64,000 nt of DNA from Chitinophagaceae bacterium (GCA_947455215.1 CANGNA010000012.1:17303-81302), one strand, 5' to 3'. Shown: positions 26,836 through 34,617, counted from the stretch's first letter. The notes: a model not told the origin generated them from the sequence alone. Made by a program: numbers and translations.

Positions 26836-27564
26836 CTATTCTGTCACTATCTCTTGTTCCAACTCTATATTGCCCATACCTGCCAGCCGCAGATACACCT
26901 TGGCCGATGTATATACATCCTGCAGGCAGTAGCGGCCTATACGGTCCAGGTCTTTTTCTTTGTAAAACACCCCTGACACCTGGCTGCCGTCAATGTCAGA
27001 TTTAGGCGAAGGTATGTCTAAAACTGCCGCCAGCAGCGACAGCGAAGTGAAATTTTTATAGTCGCCAAAGCGCCACATATCCATGGTATCTATATGCGTT
27101 ACCTCCCATGGCTTCTTGCCCCACAGTTGCAGGCATTCCGGCAGCGCCTGCCCGTTGATGATCATCCTGCGAGACAAGAATGGTATGTCAAATTCTTTGA
27201 TGTTATGCCCGCAAAAACGCATGCCCGGGTGCACTTTGTTGAACTTGCTCACCACCGTACAAAAATCATTTAACAAAACCTTTTCGTCAGTTCCTGTCAA
27301 CGATTTCAGCCGCATTTTCCATTTGTTATCGGCCATATAAAGGCTGCCTAAACCAATGCAAACCACCTTGGCAAATTCCGAAAAAACACCTGCCTTTTCC
27401 TCGAAAAGGCTTGCCGGCTCTGCATTTTCATGCCCTGGGGCAGGTTTTATCACTTTGGCCTTCCGCACCCATTCATGCTGTAAACGCTCTGTTAAAGATG
27501 CGTAATGCTCTGTAATTGGTACGGTTTCTATGTCGATGAACAGTATACCCGTCAGTTGCTCCAT
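26836..27564 (-). CDS. 3'-5' exonuclease, PolB-like DEDDy family
   Basis: 242 residues. The ribonuclease-H-like exonuclease motifs are all present: Exo I FIDIETVP (D11, E13), Exo II FCGHNIKEFDIPFL, and Exo III YCLQDV, a YxxxD form that places it in the DEDDy group. It matches the predicted PolB-like 3'-5' exonuclease family (COG3298-type), which lacks a polymerase domain. The short gap to holA suggests a role in DNA replication or repair, though that rests on position. Transcription probably starts in the region shared with the divergent gene at 27628. Confidence 0.85.
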   Translation of the reverse strand: MEQLTGILFIDIETVPITEHYASLTERLQHEWVRKAKVIKPAPGHENAEPASLFEEKAGVFSEFAKVVCIGLGSLYMADNKWKMRLKSLTGTDEKVLLNDFCTVVSKFNKVHPGMRFCGHNIKEFDIPFLSRRMIINGQALPECLQLWGKKPWEVTHIDTMDMWRFGDYKNFTSLSLLAAVLDIPSPKSDIDGSQVSGVFYKEKDLDRIGRYCLQDVYTSAKVYLRLAGMGNIELEQEIVTE

Positions 27565-27585
27565 TGGAAACTATGTATATATTTG
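27556..27585 (+). promoter_or_regulatory. Bacteroidota-type promoter (TTG-N19-TAnnTTTG)
   Basis: TTG at 27556-27558 and TATATTTG at 27578-27585 with exactly 19 bases between them, matching the known Bacteroides/Flavobacterium sigma consensus. It points to the coiled-coil gene starting 42 bases downstream and lies over the first codons of the divergent exonuclease gene. Confidence 0.75.
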
Positions 27586-27627
27586 CACAGAATTTAATCA
27601 GTTAAGTAAAATCACACATCCACAATT

Positions 27628-28572
27628 ATGAGCCAATTTAATGATTCCGGCGCAAATATGCCGGCTCAAAACGAGAATAAGAGCAAACCAATAGTGTATT
27701 GGGTTGTTATCGCTGTGCTGCTCGTGGCTTGCATAGCACTTTTTGTAAGTAAAAATCAGCAGGCTACCGACAGCGAAGCTAAAGAAAAAGCCATGCAATC
27801 GCAGCTCGATTCTGTTCGTACTGATCGCGCTTCCCTTGATGCTGACTTCAAGGCGGCTTCAGCTAAGATAGATGAGTTGGTATCTCAGAATGCCAAGCTC
27901 GATAGCAACATGCAGAAAGACAAGTCTGAATTGCTCGCTATGCAGTCTAAGATAAAAGGCATGCTGGCCAAAGGCAATGCCACCGCTGCTGAGCTGAAGA
28001 AGGCACGCCAGATGATCACCGAACTCACAGATAAGGTAGGCCGCTACGAGGCGCGTATCGCTGAGCTCGAGAAAGAGAATGGTGTCCTCACCAACAAGAA
28101 CCAGGTCCTCACCAAGGAGCGCGACTCCACAGTGGCACAGAACATCAATATCAAAAGGATAGGTTCTGTACTGCACGCTTCTAACATCCGCATGGAGCCT
28201 ATACACAAGAAGAAGAATGGTAAGGAAAAAGAAACTACCAAGGCTAAGAAGGTAGACGTATTCCGCATCAAGTTCGATATCGATGAGAACCGCATCGCTG
28301 AAAGCGGCACTAAGCAGATCTACATCCGCATGGTAGCTCCTGATGGTTCTGTAATGAGCAGTGCTTCTAATGGCTCTGGTAAAATGACAACAGCTAAGGG
28401 CGAGAACATCAGCTTCTCTATCATGAAGGAAATATCTCTGGTAAAGGAGCAGCCTGTTAAAGACGTGGTTATCGACTGGAACCAGGATGGCGACTTCGCA
28501 AAGGGTAGCTACCTTATCGAGATCTTCAGCGAAGGTTATAAAGTAGGCGGCGGCAACGTTGTTCTGCGCTAA
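27628..28572 (+). CDS. Membrane-anchored coiled-coil protein, unknown
   Basis: 314 residues. A short N-terminal tail is followed by one membrane helix (about 22-42, PIVYWVVIAVLLVACIALFV), then a continuous coiled coil (about 50-170, many A/E/K heptads), then a compact C-terminal domain of mainly beta type (about 180-314, VDVFRIKFDIDENRIAESG, YLIEIFSEGYKVGGGNVVLR). The layout suggests a periplasmic rod and head anchored in the inner membrane. I recognise no named family. It has the best promoter in the window and a perfect 19-bp terminator, so it is a single-gene unit, and its codon use looks optimised. Function unknown. Confidence 0.8.
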   Translation: MSQFNDSGANMPAQNENKSKPIVYWVVIAVLLVACIALFVSKNQQATDSEAKEKAMQSQLDSVRTDRASLDADFKAASAKIDELVSQNAKLDSNMQKDKSELLAMQSKIKGMLAKGNATAAELKKARQMITELTDKVGRYEARIAELEKENGVLTNKNQVLTKERDSTVAQNINIKRIGSVLHASNIRMEPIHKKKNGKEKETTKAKKVDVFRIKFDIDENRIAESGTKQIYIRMVAPDGSVMSSASNGSGKMTTAKGENISFSIMKEISLVKEQPVKDVVIDWNQDGDFAKGSYLIEIFSEGYKVGGGNVVLR

Positions 28573-28602
28573 GTAGTAGCTAAGAGCCCCCGAAACATGG
28601 TC

Positions 28603-28653
28603 AAGCCCTGAAAGGGCGTGCTATTATAGCGCAGGGTTTCAACCCTGCGGCTT
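28603..28653 (+). repeat. Double-hairpin repeat, GCCCT/AGGGC variant
   Basis: Hairpin 1 GCCCT-GAA-AGGGC, linker GTGCTATTATAGC, hairpin 2 GCAGGG-TTTCAA-CCCTGC. Same layout as the copies at 30.6-31.1 kb and at 22.0 and 38.9 kb, with both stems changed in a complementary way. Confidence 0.85.
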
Positions 28654-28680
28654 AAGCGGGCAGAAAAATATAGAACATAC

Positions 28681-28733
28681 AATACGGCATTATAAAATTC
28701 ACTTAACAATTTTATAATGCCGTATTTTTTTTT
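28681..28733 (+). terminator. Perfect 19-bp hairpin with T-run
   Basis: AATACGGCATTATAAAATT (28681-28699) pairs perfectly with 28708-28726 around an 8-base loop and runs into ten T residues. It ends the coiled-coil gene, after the intervening double-hairpin repeat. Confidence 0.88.
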
Positions 28734-28778
28734 GTTACTCGCCTCTATGGTAATATTGCTTTGTATTAAGTACAAATT

Positions 28779-29465
28779 ATGGATCTATTCCCCGGGAAGA
28801 TACTGATAGTAGATGATGAACCAGATATTGTAGAGTTTATCAGCTACAATCTCAAAAACAAAGGATACCTTATTGCCACTGCCAACGACGGCGTACAGGC
28901 TATCCGGAAAGCAAAAGAATTCCGCCCCGACCTCATTCTCATGGACGTTATGATGCCCAACAAAGATGGCATGGAAGCAGTAAAAGAACTGCGCATGCTG
29001 CCTGAGTTCGAAGACACAGCCATCATATTCCTTACCGCACTCAACGATGAGAAGTACGAGATAGAGGGCCTGAAGATCGGTGCCGATGACTTTATCTCCA
29101 AGCCTATAAAGCCGGAAGTATTAGCCACCCGTATAGCTGCTACCTTGCGCAGGTTCAAGAAAGAAGAGAACCAGGAACAGAAGCTTACTTTCGGTGATCT
29201 CGAGATCAACAAAACCAAATTCACCGTTTACTACAAGGGCGAAGAGATACAGCTGGCCAAGAAAGAATTTGAACTGCTTTCGCTGCTGGCCTCAAAGCCG
29301 GGTAGGGTATTCCTCCGCAACGAGATATTGCAGCGCGTATGGGGCACCGATGTTATAGTTGGCGACCGTACTATCGATGTACATATCCGCAAGATCAGGC
29401 AAAAAGCCGGTATCGATCTCATCACTACCGTAAAAGGTGTTGGTTATAAGTTCGAATTAGAGTAG
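28779..29465 (+). CDS. Response regulator, OmpR/PhoB family
   Basis: 228 residues. Receiver domain at residues 7-120 with acidic pocket D12-D13, phospho-acceptor D56 in LILMDVMMP, Thr in FLTAL and Lys in ISKPIKP. A winged-helix domain follows (about 130-228; GRVFLRNEILQRVWGTDVIVGDRTIDVHIRKIRQK). It binds DNA when phosphorylated by its partner kinase, encoded 10 bases downstream. The DNA-binding half is typical of PhoB-like regulators in Bacteroidota, but no phosphate-transport genes adjoin, so the stimulus is unknown. Confidence 0.93.
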   Translation: MDLFPGKILIVDDEPDIVEFISYNLKNKGYLIATANDGVQAIRKAKEFRPDLILMDVMMPNKDGMEAVKELRMLPEFEDTAIIFLTALNDEKYEIEGLKIGADDFISKPIKPEVLATRIAATLRRFKKEENQEQKLTFGDLEINKTKFTVYYKGEEIQLAKKEFELLSLLASKPGRVFLRNEILQRVWGTDVIVGDRTIDVHIRKIRQKAGIDLITTVKGVGYKFELE

Positions 29466-29475
29466 TTTTAGTATC

Positions 29476-30546
29476 ATGTCGGTACTCGATACTAAAAATA
29501 TCACGCCGGGCTCTCTGTCTTTTTTTACAGCGCTCATCATTTCAGTCATCAATGCTGCTCTAAGCTTGCTGGTACACCCGCTGTGGTATACGCCTGTCAT
29601 TGTATTCACAATTACATTCGTTATCATCTACAGCCTGTATTACTATACCCTGCAGCGCTTCATTTATCGCAAGATTAAGCTCATCTACAAGTTCATTTAC
29701 CAAACCAAGGCCACTAAGAAGGAAGAGATATTTTATAAGCATATCCTCCCTCAGAAAACCATAGAAGAGGTAAGCGACGACGTAGAAAAATGGGCGCAGC
29801 AACGCAACGACCAGATAGAGTTACTGCAAAAGAATGAACAGTTCCGCAAAGAGTTCCTCATGAACCTGGCCCATGAACTGCGCACCCCCATATTCTCTGT
29901 TCAGGGCTATGTCGATACTTTGCTCAACGGAGCGCTGGAAGATGAGAATGTCAACCGTAAATTCCTTTCTAACACTTCCAAAAGTATTGATCGCCTGGTA
30001 AGGCTGGTCGATGATCTCGACGAGATATCTAAGCTGGAATCCGGCAAGATACCCATCATACAGGAGTCCTTCATTATACAAGAGCTCATCAGCGATGTGT
30101 ATGAAGAATTCATGCTGAAGGCCAAGGAAAAGACCACCGAACTCTTGTTCAAAAAGGGCACAGAACGCCCGTTATGGGTTAAGGCAGACAGGGCCAAGAT
30201 CAAACAGGTGTTGGTGAACCTGGTGGAGAACGCACTGAAATACGGTAACGAAGGTGGCACCATAACAGCCGGCTGCTATGTGGTCGATGAAAAGTCGATA
30301 TATATAGAGATATCGGACAATGGCCCCGGCATTGCCGAGGAGCACCTGCCCCGCATCTTCGAACGCTTTTACCGTGCCGACCGCAGCCGCGCCCGCCACA
30401 TCGGCGGCACCGGACTGGGTCTGGCCATTGTAAAGCACATCATAGAAGCCCATGGCCAAACGGTAAACGTCCGCAGTAAACTCGGTGTCGGCTCCTCCTT
30501 CGGCTTCACCCTCGACAAAAGCGAAGCCACACAGCGCTTCATCTAA
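29476..30546 (+). CDS. Sensor histidine kinase, PhoR-like
   Basis: 356 residues. Two membrane helices (about 14-33 and 37-56) with almost no periplasmic loop, a linker, HisKA with H133 in NLAHELRTPIFSVQGYVDTL, and a HATPase domain with the N box (VLVNLVENALKYGN), G1 (DNGPGI), F box (FERFYRADRSR) and G2 (GGTGLGLAIVKHI). It autophosphorylates H133 and passes phosphate to D56 of the upstream regulator. The missing periplasmic sensor domain suggests it senses membrane or cytoplasmic signals, as in PhoR-type kinases that respond through a partner. A dense repeat cluster begins just after its stop. Confidence 0.92.
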   Translation: MSVLDTKNITPGSLSFFTALIISVINAALSLLVHPLWYTPVIVFTITFVIIYSLYYYTLQRFIYRKIKLIYKFIYQTKATKKEEIFYKHILPQKTIEEVSDDVEKWAQQRNDQIELLQKNEQFRKEFLMNLAHELRTPIFSVQGYVDTLLNGALEDENVNRKFLSNTSKSIDRLVRLVDDLDEISKLESGKIPIIQESFIIQELISDVYEEFMLKAKEKTTELLFKKGTERPLWVKADRAKIKQVLVNLVENALKYGNEGGTITAGCYVVDEKSIYIEISDNGPGIAEEHLPRIFERFYRADRSRARHIGGTGLGLAIVKHIIEAHGQTVNVRSKLGVGSSFGFTLDKSEATQRFI

Positions 30547-30597
30547 CCCTCTCGCTCACTCAAACGCCGCTGTCCTGTCTTCAGACTGACAGCTCCC

Positions 30598-30617
30598 GGG
30601 ACGTATTCGTTTTCGGA
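30598..30617 (+). repeat. GGGACGTATTCGTTTT tag, copy 3
   Basis: Consensus copy GGGACGTATTCGTTTTCGGA, 5 bases 3' of the GCTGTC...GACAGC hairpin. Confidence 0.9.
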
Positions 30618-30634
30618 TCGACAACCCATCCCCA

Positions 30635-30681
30635 CCGTCCTGTAAGGACGGGCTACCATAGCCCGGGGTTTCAACCCCGGG
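30635..30681 (+). repeat. Double-hairpin repeat, CCGTCC subfamily, copy 1
   Basis: CCGTCCT-GTA-AGGACGG, linker GCTACCATAG, then CCCGGGG-TTTC-AACCCCGGG. Confidence 0.9.
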
Positions 30682-30687
30682 AATCTT

Positions 30688-30707
30688 GGGACGTATTCGT
30701 TTTTGGA
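30688..30707 (+). repeat. GGGACGTATTCGTTTT tag, copy 4
   Basis: Variant with TTTTTGGA end, 6 bases 3' of the CCCGGGG hairpin. Confidence 0.88.
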
Positions 30708-30710
30708 CAC

Positions 30711-30790
30711 CCCGCAATAATTCTCAATGACGATAACCACCACATAGTGTCACCCTGAGCTTGTCGAAGGGCGGCACGGACATGGGCTCT
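30711..30790 (+). repeat. 80-bp repeat with TGAGCTTGTCGAA hairpin, copy 1
   Basis: Closely matches 36130-36210. The core hairpin is CAC-CC-TGAGCTTGTCGAA-GG-GCG here and has a different but complementary stem in the other copies. Confidence 0.88.
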
Positions 30791-30882
30791 CGCAATCACT
30801 CGGAGCACTAACATCACCTCCGCGCCACAGGTAAAGCTATTACGGCATGCGGTAGGGCCAAGGTTTAATTAAGCATCCCCAC

Positions 30883-30928
30883 CGTCCTGTAAGGACGGGC
30901 TATCATAGCCCGGGGTTTCAACCCCGGG
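30883..30928 (+). repeat. Double-hairpin repeat, CCGTCC subfamily, copy 2
   Basis: Same unit as at 30635, with linker GCTATCATAG, preceded by CATCCCCA as in the other two copies. Confidence 0.9.
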
Positions 30929-30934
30929 ACACCC

Positions 30935-30954
30935 GGGACGTATTCGTTTTCGGA
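30935..30954 (+). repeat. GGGACGTATTCGTTTT tag, copy 5
   Basis: Consensus copy, 6 bases 3' of a CCCGGGG hairpin. Confidence 0.9.
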
Positions 30955-31000
30955 AAACTATAACAACACGCCGCCGTTGTGCCTCCCGTCCAACGGCCAC

Positions 31001-31020
31001 TGGACGTATTCGTTTTCGGA
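31001..31020 (+). repeat. GGGACGTATTCGTTTT tag, copy 6
   Basis: First base T instead of G. It follows the hairpin GCCGTTG...CAACGGC (30972-30997) by 3 bases, as copy 9 does at 36073. Confidence 0.88.
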
Positions 31021-31031
31021 TACAACAAAAG

Positions 31032-31149
31032 CGCCGCTGTCCTGTCTTCAGACTGACAGCTCCCGGGACGTATTCGTTTTCGGATCGACAACCCATCCCC
31101 ACCGTCCTGTAAGGACGGGCTATCATAGCCCGGGGTTTCAACCCCGGGA
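31032..31149 (+). repeat. 118-bp segment, copy 2 of 2
   Basis: Second copy of 30565-30682, offset 467 bases, carrying tag copy 7 (31065-31084) and double-hairpin copy 3 (31102-31148). Confidence 0.9.
31065..31084 (+). repeat. GGGACGTATTCGTTTT tag, copy 7
   Basis: Consensus copy inside the duplicated 118-bp segment, 3' of the GCTGTC...GACAGC hairpin. Confidence 0.9.
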
Positions 31150-31153
31150 AATC

Positions 31154-31173
31154 GGGACGTATTCGTTTTCGGA
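31154..31173 (+). repeat. GGGACGTATTCGTTTT tag, copy 8
   Basis: Consensus copy, 5 bases 3' of a CCCGGGG hairpin, directly followed by the CATTCCATCA tandem. Confidence 0.9.
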
Positions 31174-31241
31174 CATTCCATCACATTCCATCACATTCCA
31201 TCACATTCCATCACATTCCATCACATTCCATTCCATCACAT
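31174..31241 (+). repeat. 10-bp tandem repeat CATTCCATCA
   Basis: Five perfect 10-bp units and a degenerate end, starting at the base after tag copy 8. Copy number is likely to vary between strains. Confidence 0.95.
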
Positions 31242-31293
31242 TTATGGAAAACCACCACACACACCGTCTTTATTAAAATGCCGCACTAATAAC

Positions 31294-31301
31294 TACATTT
31301 G
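31294..31301 (+). promoter_or_regulatory. TAnnTTTG promoter element
   Basis: TACATTTG, 18 bases before the start of the small membrane protein gene. The -33 TTG is not clear. Confidence 0.45.
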
Positions 31302-31319
31302 CGGCGGAAACAAACACAC

Positions 31320-31553
31320 ATGAGCGCAGAAGACAATCAGAACGCCAACAGTAAAGCAGCCTCTTTCAGGGCTATACTCGATTTTGTTATGGGTACCATC
31401 TATGTCGTCCTTGCCGGTGTTATCCTTTATAGCAGGCACTTCGGTACTATCGAGCTGCCGCCGGCCACTGTTTACGGCATGAGCGGGCTACTGATAGTAT
31501 ATGGTATATTCCGTTTGTACCTGGGCTATAAAAGGTATAAGCAGGAGCGTTGA
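31320..31553 (+). CDS. Small two-helix membrane protein
   Basis: 77 residues from the ATG at 31320; an in-frame TTG at 31299 overlaps the promoter element and is rejected. A hydrophilic N-terminus of about 17 residues is followed by helix 1 (about 19-39, AILDFVMGTIYVVLAGVILYS), a short loop, helix 2 (about 50-69, ATVYGMSGLLIVYGIFRLYLGY) and a basic tail KRYKQER. It precedes the PstS-like and TPR genes on the same strand with a 96-base gap. A similar small protein is often found at this place in Bacteroidota, but I cannot name it. Function unknown. Confidence 0.75.
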   Translation: MSAEDNQNANSKAASFRAILDFVMGTIYVVLAGVILYSRHFGTIELPPATVYGMSGLLIVYGIFRLYLGYKRYKQER

Positions 31554-31649
31554 TCAACGTTTGAAGCCCAGCATTTTGCTGTTAAATTATTGTTACAAAC
31601 ATTTGTTGCAGCAGGCTGTTTTTTTGAATAATTACTAAACTTGTGGTTT

Positions 31650-32564
31650 ATGCGTAGTCGGGCGTTTTTATTGCTGATAGCTTCTTTTACTTTCCTGGGT
31701 GTTTCCTGCGATGATGGACCTAAACACCCCGATACGCCCACTTCCGGTGCTATCGATATTTCTGTTGATGAGACCTACAGGTCTGTAATAGAAGAACAGT
31801 CAAAAGTATTCGACAGCAGCTTCCCCAATGCAAAGGTTACCGTGCACTACAAGCCCGAGGCCGAATGCTTCAAAGACTATTTCGATAATAAGGCCCGCAT
31901 CATATTGGTTACGCGCGAGCTTACGCCCGAAGAAAAGAAGGTGGCCGATCAGAAGCAGTTCTATCCAACATCGGTTGGTTTGGTGAAAGATGCAGTGGCG
32001 CTCATCGTTAATAAAGAGAACCCCGATAGCATCATGGATGTGCCTATGATCAAGGGCATCCTCACTGGCGAATACACCAAAAAGAAATACACAGTGGTGT
32101 TCGACAATCAGTCGTCGAGCCTCGTACGCTATATCACCGATTCTTTGCTCAAAGGTCAGAAGCTGGGTCCCAACGTATACGCTGCCAAAAGTGCCAAAGC
32201 GGTCATCGATTACGTGAAGGAGAATCCCAACGCGCTCGGCTTCTCCGGCCTTTGCGATATTGGCGACACGGCCGACCCGGGCAACACCGGCACCTTCCTC
32301 AAGAGTGTTCAGGTAGTGTCCGTATATAACGATACGTTAAAACAATACCTCAAGCCATACCTCGCGTATATTGGTTTGAAGGAATACCCGTTTGTTCGTA
32401 AGTTATATTACATTAGCCGCGAAAGTTACCAGGGACTTGGCACGGGCTTTGCAAACTTTTTAATGGGCAACCGCGGACAGCTTATATTTGCGTACGCTCA
32501 CCTGTACCCCCTGCGTATGGAGGTAACAATAAGAGAAGCTGAAATAAACACAAACAAAAAATAA
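31650..32564 (+). CDS. PstS-like substrate-binding lipoprotein
   Basis: 304 residues from the ATG at 31650. Lipoprotein signal with the Cys in LGVSCDDG. The mature part has the fold signature of PstS-type phosphate-binding proteins (AIDISVDETYRSVIEEQSKVFDSSFPNAKVTVHYKPEAECFKDYF, ARIILVTRELTPEEKK, VALIVNKENP, GLGTGFANFLMGNRGQLIF). No pstCAB transporter genes are nearby. In Bacteroidota, PstS-like proteins are often encoded with ExbB/ExbD/TonB genes and a TPR protein; here only the TPR partner follows, 22 bases downstream. It may serve an envelope process rather than phosphate uptake, which is inference. Confidence 0.82.
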   Translation: MRSRAFLLLIASFTFLGVSCDDGPKHPDTPTSGAIDISVDETYRSVIEEQSKVFDSSFPNAKVTVHYKPEAECFKDYFDNKARIILVTRELTPEEKKVADQKQFYPTSVGLVKDAVALIVNKENPDSIMDVPMIKGILTGEYTKKKYTVVFDNQSSSLVRYITDSLLKGQKLGPNVYAAKSAKAVIDYVKENPNALGFSGLCDIGDTADPGNTGTFLKSVQVVSVYNDTLKQYLKPYLAYIGLKEYPFVRKLYYISRESYQGLGTGFANFLMGNRGQLIFAYAHLYPLRMEVTIREAEINTNKK

Positions 32565-32586
32565 ATAGTAAACAGGGTTAAATAAA

Positions 32587-34221
32587 ATGAGAAAATTCAT
32601 CACGTTCACCGCTGCTCTGGCTATCTCTGCGGCGGCAACAGCACAAACCACTAATGATGGTATCAAGCTGTACAATTATCATAACTACGTAAGCGCTGAG
32701 AAAGTGCTTACCCCGCTATCTGTAAAAGATGCTTTGGCCAACTATTATCTTGGCTTGTCTTACCTCGAAGGGGGTAACATCAGCAAAGCAAAGTACCAGT
32801 TCGAAAAGTATCCTGAAGATGCTGCGAACATCTCCGGTACTGCACGCGTGGCCTTTGCACAAAAGGATGCTGCAAAAGGTATGCAGATAGCACAGGGCCT
32901 GGCTGCCAAGGCTAAGAAGAAGGACTATATGCCATGGGTATATGCTGCCGATGCGCTTACTTATTCTGAAGACGCCGATTACCAGCAGGCTGTTAACTGG
33001 TACAAGAGTGCCCTCGCTGCCAATCCAAACGATGCGCACGTTCATCTCGGCCTGGCCGATGCTTACCGCAAGGTAATGGGCGGTGGCGGCGAAGCCATGA
33101 ACAACTACGAATGGATAGTGGACAAGGACCCTAAGAATTCATTGGTGTTCAGCCGCATTGGCGACCTTTGGTACGATGCCCGCAACTACAATAGCGCACT
33201 CGAATTTTACAACAAGGCCAAGGATGCTGATGCTACCAACCCACTGCCATACCGCTCACTTTCCCTGGCGTTCCAGCGCTCGGGTAAGTACGATGTGGCG
33301 CTGACCAACATCAAAGAGTACATCAAACTGTCAGATAACACCGTTGCCGACCAGATCAGCTATGCCGGTATCCTGTACCAGGCGAAGAGCTACTGCGATG
33401 CTGCCAGGCTGGCTAACGACCTGATGACCCAACAGGTGCCTGACGATAAGAAGGCCGAACTGGTGGGTATCCTCGGTTTCTCACAGGCAGAATGTGGCGA
33501 CTCTATCGAGGCTGCTAAGAACATCCGCAAATACTTCAGCATCCAGAAGCCTAAGAACATACTGCCTGCTACTTACATAGAGTATGGTAAGCTGTGGCTG
33601 AAGCTGAATAACGTAGACTCTGCAAGCTATTATTACAATAAGGGTATAGCTGCAGATACTGCTGCTAACAAGACCGACATCTACCGCCAGATAGCAGAAG
33701 CTTACCGCACGCGTAAAGAATACTGCAGCGCCGGCGACTGGTATGCTAACCTTGTAAAGAGCAACCCTAACACACAGGCGCTCGACTATTTCTGGGGTAC
33801 AGTAATGTATTACTACTGTAAGGATTGGAAGAAGTCACTCAAGTTTGCCGAAGACTTCGAAACCAAGTATACCGACCAGGTATCTGCTACCTACTGGCAC
33901 GCCCGCGTACAGTCTGCTATCGACTCTGAAGCTACAACCGGTATGGCTGCACCGTCATTCGAAAAATGGCTCGACAAGCTTGGTCCTGATGTAGCTAAGC
34001 CGGAAAAGAAGGCTGATGTGGTTCGTGCTTACCAGTACCTGCTGTTCTACAATTACAATGCTAAGAACAAGGACAAGCAAAAAATGTACATGGACAAGCT
34101 GCGCGCAGTGGATCCTAACGATGGCCTCATCAAGCAGATAGAAGAAATGGAAAAAGGCGGTGGCACCCCTAAGAAAAGCGGCGCAACAACCAAGCCCGCA
34201 ACCACCCCAAAAAAAAAGTAA
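32587..34221 (+). CDS. Periplasmic TPR protein
   Basis: 544 residues with a signal peptide (about 1-20, ending in AAATAQ) and at least eight tetratricopeptide-type helical pairs across the mature part (DYQQAVNWYKSALAANPNDAHVHLGLADAYRKV, NYNSALEFYNKAKDADATNPLPYRSLSLAFQRSGKYD, VDSASYYYNKGIAADTAAN). The C-terminus is Lys/Thr/Pro-rich (TTKPATTPKKK) and looks disordered. It begins 22 bases after the PstS-like lipoprotein stop and ends in a strong terminator, so the two form one unit. TPRs bind partner proteins; a scaffold in the periplasm linked to the PstS-like protein is the likely role, target unknown. Confidence 0.87.
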   Translation: MRKFITFTAALAISAAATAQTTNDGIKLYNYHNYVSAEKVLTPLSVKDALANYYLGLSYLEGGNISKAKYQFEKYPEDAANISGTARVAFAQKDAAKGMQIAQGLAAKAKKKDYMPWVYAADALTYSEDADYQQAVNWYKSALAANPNDAHVHLGLADAYRKVMGGGGEAMNNYEWIVDKDPKNSLVFSRIGDLWYDARNYNSALEFYNKAKDADATNPLPYRSLSLAFQRSGKYDVALTNIKEYIKLSDNTVADQISYAGILYQAKSYCDAARLANDLMTQQVPDDKKAELVGILGFSQAECGDSIEAAKNIRKYFSIQKPKNILPATYIEYGKLWLKLNNVDSASYYYNKGIAADTAANKTDIYRQIAEAYRTRKEYCSAGDWYANLVKSNPNTQALDYFWGTVMYYYCKDWKKSLKFAEDFETKYTDQVSATYWHARVQSAIDSEATTGMAAPSFEKWLDKLGPDVAKPEKKADVVRAYQYLLFYNYNAKNKDKQKMYMDKLRAVDPNDGLIKQIEEMEKGGGTPKKSGATTKPATTPKKK

Positions 34222-34238
34222 AAAAATAAAGTAATTAT

Positions 34239-34273
34239 ACAACAAGAGCCGCTCACAGAGCGGCTCTTGTTGT
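34239..34273 (+). terminator. Rho-independent terminator
   Basis: ACAACAAGAGCCGCTC / GAGCGGCTCTTGTTGT, a 16-bp perfect stem with a three-base loop, 17 bases after the TPR gene stop. Confidence 0.88.
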
Positions 34274-34286
34274 ATTTAAAATCCTG

Positions 34287-34370
34287 GTCGAAGCGTCCCG
34301 CTTCGTCCACACTACATCCTCGTCCTCGTTTGTAACGAGGATGCACCGGCGGCGCGTTTGTAACGCGCGT
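34287..34370 (+). repeat. CGAAGCG hairpin and two TTTGTAA-loop hairpins, copy 1
   Basis: GTCGAAGCG-TCC-CGCTTCGTC, then CCTCG-TTTGTAA-CGAGG followed by ATGCA, then GCGCG-TTTGTAA-CGCGC followed by GTGCA. The two TTTGTAA units have different but self-complementary stems. Confidence 0.88.
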
Positions 34371-34404
34371 GCAACATCAGTCATTACACCCACACATCCC
34401 ATAT

Positions 34405-34478
34405 CGTAACTGTCGCGAGAGTTCAGCGCAGCGCTCTCGCGACTACGCAAGTAAGCGAATCCCCCGATTCGCCGGATA
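34405..34478. repeat. Paired-hairpin repeat (CGCGAGAG / AGCGAATC type), copy 2
   Basis: Matches 25687-25755, with the first stem repaired to full complementarity (CTCTCGCG instead of CTCTCGTG). Confidence 0.82.
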
Positions 34479-34617
34479 AAACATTGATTGTTGTCGGTGG
34501 TGATTACTGCTTTGTCCTCGCCGAGTCTCTCGAAGCTTGGTCGCTGTGCGTAAGCGAGGACTCGGCGATAACCACATGAGTGCTTAACCGCCCAAAAATC
34601 ATGAGCAACCCAACGCT

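Larger units (their letters stand above)
30565..30682 (+). repeat. 118-bp segment, copy 1 of 2
   Basis: Contains hairpin GCTGTC...GACAGC, tag copy 3 and double hairpin. It is repeated at 31032-31149 with no length change and only a one-base-class difference (ACCATA versus ATCATA). Confidence 0.9.
30547..31319. repeat. Repeat cluster without genes
   Basis: About 770 bases with no credible gene. It is assembled from six GGGACGTATTCGTTTT tags, three CCGTCC double hairpins, a 118-bp duplication, one TGAGCTTGTCGAA hairpin and a 10-bp tandem. Minus-strand frames across it only translate the repeats (for example repeated KRIRPG). Confidence 0.9.

Noticed and set aside
30565..31173. CRISPR-like spaced 20-bp repeats
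   Set aside because: Spacing is irregular (about 61 to 247 bases) and the intervening DNA is itself repeated, unlike spacers.
30543..31184. Minus-strand reading frames in the repeat cluster (repeated KRIRPG and PKTNTS peptides)
   Set aside because: They are translations of the tag and hairpins, have no start context and no independent coding signal.
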